Position numbers and translations under genes: made by a program
Shown: piece by piece, positions 10,260 through 17,911 of the stretch
How the letters are laid out: every line of letters begins with the position of its first letter
Numbering within the stretch: the stretch's first letter is position 1
The notes under the pieces: generated by a model
Told to the model about the DNA's origin: nothing
What the model saw: only the letters and a program-made list of their open reading frames with translations
Databases searched by the model: none
From: Actinomycetales bacterium
GTDB taxonomy: Bacteria; Actinomycetota; Actinomycetes; S36-B12
Direction of reading: 5' to 3'
NCBI GenBank assembly: GCA_018970025.1
Contig: JAGWXF010000007.1
Location: 27,732 to 91,731, forward strand
Length of the DNA: 64,000 nucleotides

Positions 10260-10302
10260 TTGTAACACAATGCATACTGTCTAGGCTGAGCGATAACACA
10301 AT
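10260..10302 (+). promoter_or_regulatory. Promoter and likely MocR binding sites of the pyrimidine operon
   Basis: The nonamer TAACACAAT occurs twice in direct orientation (10263-10271 and 10294-10302), 31 bp apart, close to three helical turns. The first copy overlaps the short palindrome TTGTAACACAA. A promoter fits over it: TTGTAA at 10260, a 16-bp spacer and TAGGCT at 10282-10287. Paired direct repeats around the promoter are the typical MocR/GntR arrangement. Confidence 0.6.
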
Positions 10303-10329
10303 CCGACCACCTGCACCTCAGGAGGAAGC

Positions 10330-11166
10330 ATGACGATCGTCCGCGCCGCACTGGTCCAGACCAACTGGACCGGCGACAAGGAGTCGATGATCCAGGCCCA
10401 TGAGCAGTACGCCCGTGACGCCGCCGCCCAGGGAGCCCAGGTCATCTGCTTCCAGGAGCTGTTCTACGGGCCCTACTTCTGCCAGGTGCAGGACGCGAAG
10501 TTCTACGAGTACGCCGAGGCCATCCCCGGCCCGACGACTGAGCGCTTCCAGGCCATGGCCAAGGAGCTGGGCATGGTCATGGTGCTGCCGATGTACGAGA
10601 AGGAGCAGGACGGGTTCCTCTATAACACTGCTGCGGTGGTCGACGCCGATGGCAGCTACCTCGGCAAGTACCGCAAGCAGCACATCCCGCATGTGGGCGG
10701 CTTCTGGGAGAAGTTCTACTTCCGTCCCGGCAACGGCGGCTACCCGGTGTTCGACACCGCGGTCGGCAAGATCGGCGTCTATATCTGCTACGACCGGCAC
10801 TTCCCGGAGGGCTGGCGAGCCCTGGGCCTGAACGGCGCCCAGATCGTGTTCAATCCCTCGGCGACCTCACGCGGCCTGTCGCAGTACCTGTGGAGCATCG
10901 AGCAGCCGGCTGCGGCCGTCGCCAATGAGTACTACGTCGGCGCGATCAACCGGGTCGGCATCGAGGATCTCGGCGAGGACGATTTCTACGGCCAGTCCTA
11001 CTTCGTCGACCCCGAGGGCAGCTACGTGGGCGAGAAGGCCGATCCCTACAACCCCGAGTTGATCGTCCGCGACCTAGACCTCGACCTCATCACCACCGTG
11101 CGCAATCGCTGGGCCTTCTACCGCGATCGCCGCCCGGAGGCCTACGGCGACCTGGTCCGGCCGTAG
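10330..11166 (+). CDS. Nitrilase-family beta-ureidopropionase (N-carbamoyl-beta-alanine amidohydrolase)
   Basis: A 278-residue carbon-nitrogen hydrolase. The Glu-Lys-Cys triad is visible in CFQELFYGPYF, KYRKQHIPH and CYDRHFPEGWR; the last motif is characteristic of beta-ureidopropionases. It would hydrolyse N-carbamoyl-beta-alanine to beta-alanine, CO2 and ammonia, the third step of reductive pyrimidine breakdown. This is the first gene of the operon, with AGGAGG ideally spaced before the ATG, and it is followed 57 bp later by dihydropyrimidinase. N-carbamoylputrescine amidohydrolase is the main alternative, made less likely by the neighbours. Confidence 0.88.
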   Translation: MTIVRAALVQTNWTGDKESMIQAHEQYARDAAAQGAQVICFQELFYGPYFCQVQDAKFYEYAEAIPGPTTERFQAMAKELGMVMVLPMYEKEQDGFLYNTAAVVDADGSYLGKYRKQHIPHVGGFWEKFYFRPGNGGYPVFDTAVGKIGVYICYDRHFPEGWRALGLNGAQIVFNPSATSRGLSQYLWSIEQPAAAVANEYYVGAINRVGIEDLGEDDFYGQSYFVDPEGSYVGEKADPYNPELIVRDLDLDLITTVRNRWAFYRDRRPEAYGDLVRP

Positions 11167-11223
11167 CCTGACCCCAGCATCAGAAGCGATCAAGGCCAAA
11201 AGACCGGCAAAGAGGAGACTGCC

Positions 11224-12642
11224 ATGACCATCCTCATCAAGAACGGCAGCGTCGTGTCACCCCAGGGCACCAGCCTGGCGGACGTGCTGATCGACGGCGA
11301 GCAGATCGCCGCCGTGCTCGCCCCGGGCGACACCTCGCTGGGGGCATCGCTGGAGTCGACCGCCGACCGGGTGATCGACGCCACCGGCAAGTACGTCATC
11401 CCCGGCGGGGTCGACTGCCACACCCACATGGAGTTGCCATTCGGCGGCACCTTCGCCTCCGACACCTTCGAGACCGGTACAAGGGCAGCGGCCTGGGGCG
11501 GGACGACGACCATCATCGACTTCGCGGTGCAGAAGACCGGCGAGCGGGTGCAGGACGGCCTTGCCGCATGGCACGAGAAGGCCCGCGGCAACTGCCATGT
11601 CGACTACGCCTTCCACCAGATCATCGGCGGAGTCGATGACGACTCCTTGAAGGCGATGGACGAGCTTGTCGGCGAGGGCATCACCAGCTTCAAGCTCTTC
11701 ATGGCCTACCCGGGCGTCTTCTACTCGGACGACGGCCAGATCCTGCGCGCGATGCAGACGGCCGCCAACAACGGCGCGATGATCATGATGCACGCGGAGA
11801 ACGGCATCGCGATCGACGTGCTCGTCGCCCAGGCACTCGCCGAGGGCAAGACCGATCCGATTTACCACGGCCTGACCCGGCCCTGGGAGACCGAGGCCGA
11901 GGCCACCAACCGGGCGATCATGCTGGCCCGGATGACCGGCGCACCCCTGTATATCGTGCACATGTCGGCCAAGCAGGCCGTCGGCGTGCTGCAGCAGGCG
12001 CGCGACGGCGGCTGGAATCTCTTCGGCGAGACCTGCCCGCAGTACCTGTACCTCTCGCTCGAGGAGCAGCTCAGCGCCCCTGGCTTCGAGGGCGCCAAGT
12101 GGGTGTGCTCGACGCCGCTTCGCGCCCGGGCCGAGGGCCATCAGGACGAGCTGTGGCGCTACCTGCGCACCAACGACCTGTCGGTGGTGAGCACCGATCA
12201 CTGCCCCTTCTGCTTCAAGGAGCAAAAGGAGCTCGGCCTGGGCAACTTCGCCAAGATCCCCAACGGCATCGGCTCCGTCGAGCACCGGATGGATCTCATC
12301 TACCAGGGCGTGGTGAACGGCGAGATCACCCTGGAGCGCTGGGTCGAGATCTGCTCCACCACCCCGGCCCGCATGTTCGGCCTGTATGGCCGCAAGGGCG
12401 ATATCCGGCCCGGGTTCGATGCCGACGTCGTGATCTACGACCCGGCCGGACGTACCGAGATCGGCCTGCACAAGACCCACCACATGAACATGGATCACTC
12501 CGCCTGGGAGGGATACGTGATCGACGGCCATGTCGACACGGTGCTCTCGCGCGGCCGGGTCGTGGTCGACAACCACGAGTACCACGGAGCCAAGGGCCAC
12601 GGCCAGTACCTCAAGCGGGGCCTGTCGCAGTACCTGGTCTAG
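11224..12642 (+). CDS. Dihydropyrimidinase (D-hydantoinase family)
   Basis: A 472-residue amidohydrolase opening dihydrouracil or dihydrothymine to the N-carbamoyl-beta-amino acid. Metal ligands appear as GGVDCHTHMELPFGG, the carboxylated lysine in SFKLFMAYPG, the later histidine in YIVHMSAKQAV and the aspartate in VVSTDHCPF. Length and motif order fit the dihydropyrimidinase/hydantoinase group. RBS GAGGAG lies upstream of the ATG. It sits between beta-ureidopropionase and mmsA, which supports pyrimidine rather than hydantoin metabolism. Confidence 0.92.
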   Translation: MTILIKNGSVVSPQGTSLADVLIDGEQIAAVLAPGDTSLGASLESTADRVIDATGKYVIPGGVDCHTHMELPFGGTFASDTFETGTRAAAWGGTTTIIDFAVQKTGERVQDGLAAWHEKARGNCHVDYAFHQIIGGVDDDSLKAMDELVGEGITSFKLFMAYPGVFYSDDGQILRAMQTAANNGAMIMMHAENGIAIDVLVAQALAEGKTDPIYHGLTRPWETEAEATNRAIMLARMTGAPLYIVHMSAKQAVGVLQQARDGGWNLFGETCPQYLYLSLEEQLSAPGFEGAKWVCSTPLRARAEGHQDELWRYLRTNDLSVVSTDHCPFCFKEQKELGLGNFAKIPNGIGSVEHRMDLIYQGVVNGEITLERWVEICSTTPARMFGLYGRKGDIRPGFDADVVIYDPAGRTEIGLHKTHHMNMDHSAWEGYVIDGHVDTVLSRGRVVVDNHEYHGAKGHGQYLKRGLSQYLV

Positions 12643-12669
12643 CAGTCGAAGTCGTCGAAGCACGCCAAC

Positions 12670-12689
12670 CTCCACTGCCCTCAGTGGAG
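12670..12689 (+). other. Intercistronic hairpin
   Basis: CTCCACTG and CAGTGGAG form an 8-bp perfect stem with a 4-nt loop in the 65-bp gap between dihydropyrimidinase and mmsA. No T-tract follows, so RNA processing or stabilisation is more likely than termination. Confidence 0.45.
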
Positions 12690-12707
12690 CCTGAAACAGG
12701 AGCACGC

Positions 12708-14195
12708 ATGCGCAAGATCGAGCACTGGATCGACAACGCGATCGCCCCGTCGACCTCGGGCCGAACCGGCCCGGTCTACAACCCGGCGACCGGCGAGCAG
12801 CAGGCTGAGGTCGCCCTGGCCTCAGTGGAGGAGGTCGACGCGGTGGTGGCCTCCGCCAAGCGGGCCGCGAAGGCCTGGCGATCGTCATCCCTGTCGCGCC
12901 GGTCGGAGATCCTGTTCAAGTTCCGGGCACTGGTCGACGAGAACCGCGACACGATTGCCGAGCTGGTATCGATCGAGCACGGCAAGGTGCCCAGCGACGC
13001 GGCTGGCGAGCTGGCCCGCGGCCTGGAGAACATCGAGTTCGCCTGCGGCATTCCGCAGCTGCTCAAGGGCGGCTACAGCGAGCAGGTCTCCGGCGGGGTC
13101 GACGTCTACTCGATCCGCCAGCCCCTCGGGGTCGTCGCGGGCATCACGCCCTTCAACTTCCCGGCAATGGTGCCGATGTGGATGTTCGCCAATGCCATCG
13201 CCTGCGGCAATGCGTTCGTCCTCAAGCCCAGCGAGAAGGACCCGTCGGTGACACTGTTCATCGCCGAACTGCTCAAGCAGGCCGGCCTGCCCGATGGGGT
13301 GTTCAACATCGTCCAGGGCGACAAGGTCGCGGTCGACCGCCTGCTGGAGCACCCCGATGTCGCGGCGATCAGCTTCGTGGGCTCCACCCCGATCGCCCGG
13401 TACATCTACACGACGGGTACCGCAAACGGCAAGCGGGTGCAGGCCCTCGGCGGCGCGAAGAACCACATGATCGTGCTGCCGGACGCCGATATCGACATGG
13501 CTGCTGACGCCGCCGTGAGCGCTGCATACGGCTCTGCCGGCGAGCGCTGCATGGCGATCTCGGTTGCCGTGGCGGTCGGCTCGGCCGCCGACCCGCTGGT
13601 CGATGCGATCGCCAAGCGGCTGCCGATGATCGAGGTGGGCCCCGGCACCCAGCCCTCCGCCGTCATGGGCCCGCTGATCACCGCGGAGCATCGCGACAAG
13701 GTGGCCTCGTACCTGGCGCAGGCACCAGCCGAGGGCGCGACCGTCGTGGTCGATGGCCGCACTGCCGAGCTACCCCCCCAGGGCTACTTCCTGGGCGTCT
13801 CGCTCATCGACAACGTGCGCCCCGGGATGAAGTGCTACGACGACGAGATCTTCGGGCCGGTGCTATCGGTCGTGCGCGTGGCTACCTACGAGGAGGCCGT
13901 GCAGCTCATCAACGATCACCAGTACGGCAACGGCACCGCGATCTTCACCCGTGACGGTGGCGCGGCCCGGCAGTTCCAGTTCGACATCAACGTCGGCATG
14001 GTCGGCATCAACGTCCCGATCCCGGTCCCGGTCGCCTACTACAGCTTCGGCGGCTGGAAGGCCTCGCTGTTCGGCGACAGCAACATGTACGGCCCGGCCG
14101 GCATCGACTTCTACACCCGCACCAAGACCGTCACCTCTCGCTGGCCCGACCCGGCGACGTCCAGCGTGGACCTGGGCTTCCCCCGGACCCGCTAG
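12708..14195 (+). CDS. mmsA: CoA-acylating methylmalonate/malonate-semialdehyde dehydrogenase
   Basis: A 495-residue aldehyde dehydrogenase of the MmsA type, recognised from FNFPAMVPMWMFANAIACGN, the catalytic cysteine in GSAGERCMAISVAV, and PVPVAYYSFGGWK near the C-terminus. It would oxidise malonate semialdehyde (from beta-alanine) to acetyl-CoA and methylmalonate semialdehyde (from thymine) to propionyl-CoA. The start ATG is behind CAGGAG. Its place in the operon gives the end of the pyrimidine route; the transaminase that makes the semialdehyde is not encoded here. Confidence 0.93.
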   Translation: MRKIEHWIDNAIAPSTSGRTGPVYNPATGEQQAEVALASVEEVDAVVASAKRAAKAWRSSSLSRRSEILFKFRALVDENRDTIAELVSIEHGKVPSDAAGELARGLENIEFACGIPQLLKGGYSEQVSGGVDVYSIRQPLGVVAGITPFNFPAMVPMWMFANAIACGNAFVLKPSEKDPSVTLFIAELLKQAGLPDGVFNIVQGDKVAVDRLLEHPDVAAISFVGSTPIARYIYTTGTANGKRVQALGGAKNHMIVLPDADIDMAADAAVSAAYGSAGERCMAISVAVAVGSAADPLVDAIAKRLPMIEVGPGTQPSAVMGPLITAEHRDKVASYLAQAPAEGATVVVDGRTAELPPQGYFLGVSLIDNVRPGMKCYDDEIFGPVLSVVRVATYEEAVQLINDHQYGNGTAIFTRDGGAARQFQFDINVGMVGINVPIPVPVAYYSFGGWKASLFGDSNMYGPAGIDFYTRTKTVTSRWPDPATSSVDLGFPRTR

Positions 14196-14250
14196 GCGAA
14201 CCCGCCACACTCCCGCATCACCGACCGAACACGACGAGGAAGGCAACCAC

Positions 14251-15270
14251 GTGGACATCGGCGTCGTCCTGCAGTGCACTCCCCCCGCAGCGCGGGTCAT
14301 CGACCTGGCCAAGCGTGCCGAGGCGTATGGCTTCACGTACGTATGGACCTTCGATTCGCACATCCTGTGGGAGGAGCCGTACGTCATCTACAGCAAGATC
14401 CTCGACCAGACGCGCAAGGTGATCGTGGGGCCGATGGTGACGAACCCGGCCACCCGCGACATCACCGTGACCGCGTCGGTGTTCGCCACCCTCAATGAGA
14501 TGTACGGCAACCGGACGGTCATCGGCATCGGCCGCGGCGACTCTGCGGTGCGCGTCACCAACGGCAAGCCGGTCAGCGTCGGCGAGCTTCGCCAGGCCGT
14601 CATCGACATCAAGGGCCTGACCAATGGCGAGGCCGTCGAGTACAAGGGCAACAGCATCCGGTTGCCCTGGGCCTCCTCCAGCCGCGCCGGGGTCTGGGTG
14701 GCCGCCTACGGGCCCAAGGTGCTCGCCCTGACCGGGGAGGTCGGCGACGGATTCATCCTGCAGCTGGCGGATCCGTCGATCGCGGAGTGGACCATCACGG
14801 CCGTCAAGGAGGCCGCCAAGGCAGCCGGCCGCGACCCGGAGTCCCTGCAGATCTGCGTGGCCGCGCCCGCCTATGTGACCGATGACGTCGCCCATGCCCG
14901 TGACCAGCTGCGCTGGTTCGGCGGCATGGTCGGCAACCACGTCGCGGATATCGTCGAGCGGTACGGCGAGAGCGGCGGGGGCGTCCCGACCGCGCTGACC
15001 GAGTACATCAAGAATCGCAAGGGCTACGACTACAACGAGCATGGTCGAGCGGGCAATACCCATACCGACTTCGTGCCCGACGAGATCATCGACCGCTTCT
15101 GCATCATCGGCCCGGTGGCCGAGCATGTGCGCCGGCTCGAGGAGCTCAAGGCCCTCGGGGTCACCCAGTTCGCCCTGTACCTGCAGCACGACGACAAGGA
15201 CCACACCCTGGCCCAGTACGGCGAGAAGGTCATCCCGGCCATCCAGGAGACGGTGCTCGCCAAGAGCTGA
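14251..15270 (+). CDS. LLM-class flavin/F420-dependent oxidoreductase (TIGR03842-like)
   Basis: A 339-residue luciferase-like (LLM) TIM-barrel oxidoreductase. The N-terminal DIGVVLQCTPPAARVIDLA, the GIGRGDSAVR segment and the IIGPVAEHVRRLEEL C-terminal block fit the TIGR03842 family, whose members commonly sit beside dihydropyrimidinases. The reaction is not established. Because the cluster lacks dihydropyrimidine dehydrogenase, reduction of uracil with F420H2 or a flavin is a reasonable inference. GTG start behind GAGGAAGG. RutA is a distant relative but acts in a different, oxidative pathway. Confidence 0.82.
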   Translation: MDIGVVLQCTPPAARVIDLAKRAEAYGFTYVWTFDSHILWEEPYVIYSKILDQTRKVIVGPMVTNPATRDITVTASVFATLNEMYGNRTVIGIGRGDSAVRVTNGKPVSVGELRQAVIDIKGLTNGEAVEYKGNSIRLPWASSSRAGVWVAAYGPKVLALTGEVGDGFILQLADPSIAEWTITAVKEAAKAAGRDPESLQICVAAPAYVTDDVAHARDQLRWFGGMVGNHVADIVERYGESGGGVPTALTEYIKNRKGYDYNEHGRAGNTHTDFVPDEIIDRFCIIGPVAEHVRRLEELKALGVTQFALYLQHDDKDHTLAQYGEKVIPAIQETVLAKS

Positions 15271-15354
15271 CCCATACCCAGCGCGCCTGCTAGGCAGACT
15301 GGCGGCCCAGTTGATACCCGTCCGTTACACGTTTGACCCATGAACGAAGGAACT

Positions 15355-16263
15355 GTGAGCGAAACTTCTCCGGTGTCGAACACCCAGGCGCCCGTCCGTC
15401 GACAGTCCGGTCGGCTGCGTCGCGGGCTGGCCTCACTGGGGTGGGCTCTGGCGGGGGTGCTCCTGGTCGTGGTGATGTGGGAGCTGGTGAAGGTCATCGG
15501 CTCCCTGGTCACCCTGCCCCTGGACACCGGCGACCAGGCGATGCCGCACGTATGGACGATGCTCCAGGGGGCCATGCAGCCAGAGGTTCGCGGATCCGAC
15601 ACGACCGTGCTCCAGGCGGTCGTGTCGGCAACCCTGCGGTCGCTGCTCGTTGCCATGGGCGGGTTCGCGATCGGCGTCGCGATCGGCCTGCTGCTCGCGG
15701 TGATCATGCAGCGGTTCTGGTTCTTCGAGCGTGGCCTGCTGCCCTTCGTGATCGCCTCGCAGACCGTGCCCCTGATCGCCCTGGCACCGCTCATCGTCGG
15801 GATCGGCAACCGCATCTCCATCGGCCCGGTGCAGTGGAACACCACCTACTCGGTGATGTTCATCGCCTCCTACCTGGCCTTCTTTCCACTCTCGGTCGGC
15901 GCCCTGCGCGGCCTGCAGGCACCAACCGCGACGCACATCGAGCTGATGCGCTCATACGCGGCCACGCCCGGCCAGACCCTGCGCAAGCTGCGCTTCCCCG
16001 CCTCGGTGCCCTACCTGGTGCCCGCGATGAAGGTCTCGGCGGCCGCCGCGGTGGTCGGCACCGTTGTTGCCGAGATCTCCACCGGTGTCCGCGGCGGCAT
16101 CGGTCGCCTGGTCATCGAGTACGCCCGGGAGATGACGGCGTCCCCGGCGAAGGTCTACGTCGCCGTCTTCGGCGCCATCGCCGTGGGCCTGCTCGCCGCC
16201 GCCCTGGTCGCCGCCCTCGACATGGCCCTTACCCGGAACCTCCCGAAGGAGCACTCGGCATGA
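15355..16263 (+). CDS. ABC transporter permease (pyrimidine operon, first)
   Basis: A 302-residue inner-membrane permease of the SsuC/TauC/ThiX type, with about six hydrophobic segments and the EAA-like loop at MRSYAATPGQTLRKLRFPA that contacts the ATPase. I prefer the GTG at 15355, preceded by GAAGGA, over the ATG at 15340, which has no Shine-Dalgarno sequence. The stop overlaps the next start as ATGA. It is presumably half of a heteromeric channel with the second permease downstream. Confidence 0.88.
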   Translation: MSETSPVSNTQAPVRRQSGRLRRGLASLGWALAGVLLVVVMWELVKVIGSLVTLPLDTGDQAMPHVWTMLQGAMQPEVRGSDTTVLQAVVSATLRSLLVAMGGFAIGVAIGLLLAVIMQRFWFFERGLLPFVIASQTVPLIALAPLIVGIGNRISIGPVQWNTTYSVMFIASYLAFFPLSVGALRGLQAPTATHIELMRSYAATPGQTLRKLRFPASVPYLVPAMKVSAAAAVVGTVVAEISTGVRGGIGRLVIEYAREMTASPAKVYVAVFGAIAVGLLAAALVAALDMALTRNLPKEHSA

Positions 16264-17081
16264 CCACGACAGTGACGAGCCCGGCTGTCAAGGCCGAGGG
16301 CGTCTGGAAGATCTTCAATGAGGGCCAGCCCAACGAGGTGACCGCCCTGCAGGATCTCAATCTCGAGGTCGGGTACGGGGAGTTCGTGGCGCTCATCGGG
16401 CCGTCCGGATGCGGCAAGAGCACCCTGCTGCGCGTCATCGCCGATCTCACCCACGCCACTCGCGGCACCATGCAGGTGGCCGGTCTCACGGCCGCGCAGG
16501 CCCGGGAGCAGCAGAAGTACGGCATGGCGTTCCAGCAGGCGGCCCTGTTCGACTGGCGCACGGTGCGCAGGAACGTCGAGCTGCCGCTGGAGCTGCAGGG
16601 CGTCGGCAAGTCCGACCGGGCAGCCCGGGCGATGGAGCTGCTGGAGATGGTGCAACTGGCCGACTTCGCGGGCCATCGGCCGTGGGAGCTGTCCGGCGGC
16701 ATGCAGCAGCGGGTCGCGATCGCTCGGTCGCTTGCGGTCGACCCGCCACTGCTGCTCATGGACGAGCCCTTCGGCGCCCTCGACGAGATGACCCGCGAGC
16801 GGATGCAGAACGAACTGCTGCGTATCCGCAAGGAGACGGGTAAGAGCATCGTGTTCGTCACCCACTCGATCCCGGAGGCGGTCTACCTATCGGATCGCGT
16901 CGTCGTCATGTCGCCGCGGCCGGGACGGATAACCGACATCATCGAGGTCAGCCTCGGCGACCGCAATGAGGACACCCGCGAGGATGAGCGGTTCTTCGAG
17001 GCGGTCACCGCAGTGCGCGAGGCCCTGCGCGGCAACCACGGTGGCGGCTCGGCTATCCGCTCAAGGATCGGCGAGGTCTAG
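16260..17081 (+). CDS. ABC transporter ATP-binding protein
   Basis: A 273-residue ATPase of the nitrate/sulfonate/taurine/pyrimidine-precursor group. It has Walker A GPSGCGKST, signature LSGGMQQRV, Walker B LLLMDEPFGALDE and the H-loop in FVTHSIPEA. It overlaps the preceding permease by four bases and abuts the next one (TAG then ATG with no gap), so the three are translated as a unit. Confidence 0.95.
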   Translation: MTTTVTSPAVKAEGVWKIFNEGQPNEVTALQDLNLEVGYGEFVALIGPSGCGKSTLLRVIADLTHATRGTMQVAGLTAAQAREQQKYGMAFQQAALFDWRTVRRNVELPLELQGVGKSDRAARAMELLEMVQLADFAGHRPWELSGGMQQRVAIARSLAVDPPLLLMDEPFGALDEMTRERMQNELLRIRKETGKSIVFVTHSIPEAVYLSDRVVVMSPRPGRITDIIEVSLGDRNEDTREDERFFEAVTAVREALRGNHGGGSAIRSRIGEV

Positions 17082-17852
17082 ATGGGCCAGCGGCTCCGAC
17101 TCATCTGGCCACCGGTCGTGGTGGCGGCAGTCTTCCTGGCCCTCTGGCAGGGCATCGTCGTCGTCAACGACATCAAGCCCTACCTCCTGCCCGCGCCGAG
17201 CCTGATCTTCACCAGCCTGTTCGACAACGTCAGCGGTGTCTTCGATGCCACGGTCTACACCGCTACGACCGCATTCCTGGGCCTGATGATCGGCATCGTG
17301 ATCGGCACGCTGATCGCCCTGCTGGCCAGCCGCTTCATCGTGGTGAACAAGCTTGCCACGCCGCTCGCCGCCGGCCTGGCCGCCGTTCCGATCATCGCGC
17401 TCACGCCGATCCTGAACAACATGTTCGACATCACCAGCCGCACGCCCCGGGTGCTCGTCACGATCATCATCGTGTTCTTCCCGATCTTCGTGAACGTCAC
17501 CCGCGGCCTGACGCAGATCCAGCCGGCCCACCTGGAGCTGATGCGCTCGCTCAACGCATCGGCTGGCAAGGTGGCGCGCCTGGTGCGCATCCCGAACGCG
17601 CTCCCGTTCTTCCTGACCGGCATGAAGGTCGCCGCACCCCTGTCTGTCATCGCTGCCCTCGTCGCCGAGTACTTCGGCGGGCCGCAGCAGGGCCTCGGGG
17701 CCCGCATCGCATCCTCTGCCGCCAACACCGCCTACGGTCGCGCGTGGGCATATGTCACCGCCGCCATCGTGGTGGGTCTGCTGTTCTACCTGGCAGTCCT
17801 GCTGCTCGAGCGACTGGTGACCCCCTGGACAGGCCGGGCCCGATCGGCCTGA
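17082..17852 (+). CDS. ABC transporter permease (pyrimidine operon, second)
   Basis: A 256-residue permease with about six membrane segments and the conserved loop LMRSLNASAGKVARLVRIPN. It begins directly after the ATPase stop codon. The last codons (TPWTGRARSA) lie within the first copy of a duplicated hairpin sequence described separately. It pairs with the first permease to form the channel. Confidence 0.9.
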   Translation: MGQRLRLIWPPVVVAAVFLALWQGIVVVNDIKPYLLPAPSLIFTSLFDNVSGVFDATVYTATTAFLGLMIGIVIGTLIALLASRFIVVNKLATPLAAGLAAVPIIALTPILNNMFDITSRTPRVLVTIIIVFFPIFVNVTRGLTQIQPAHLELMRSLNASAGKVARLVRIPNALPFFLTGMKVAAPLSVIAALVAEYFGGPQQGLGARIASSAANTAYGRAWAYVTAAIVVGLLFYLAVLLLERLVTPWTGRARSA

Positions 17853-17886
17853 AATGAACGTGGACAGGCCGAGCCCGATCGGCCTG
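17826..17886 (+). repeat. Duplicated hairpin between permease and binding-protein genes
   Basis: A 26-bp sequence at 17826-17851 is repeated with one mismatch at 17861-17886. Each copy contains CAGGCCG and CGGCCTG, a perfect 7-bp stem with an 8-nt loop. The first copy covers the end of the permease gene. Tandem hairpins at this position often stabilise or segment the mRNA so that the binding protein is made in excess. Confidence 0.6.
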
Positions 17887-17911
17887 CCATCACACAAGGA
17901 AAGGAGACCCG

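Noticed and set aside
11257..12888. A 543-codon minus-strand frame over dihydropyrimidinase
   Set aside because: The plus strand carries a complete, motif-bearing enzyme with a ribosome-binding site.
14251..15270. RutA-type uracil monooxygenase
   Set aside because: No RutB-F genes are present, while dihydropyrimidinase and beta-ureidopropionase point to the reductive pathway.
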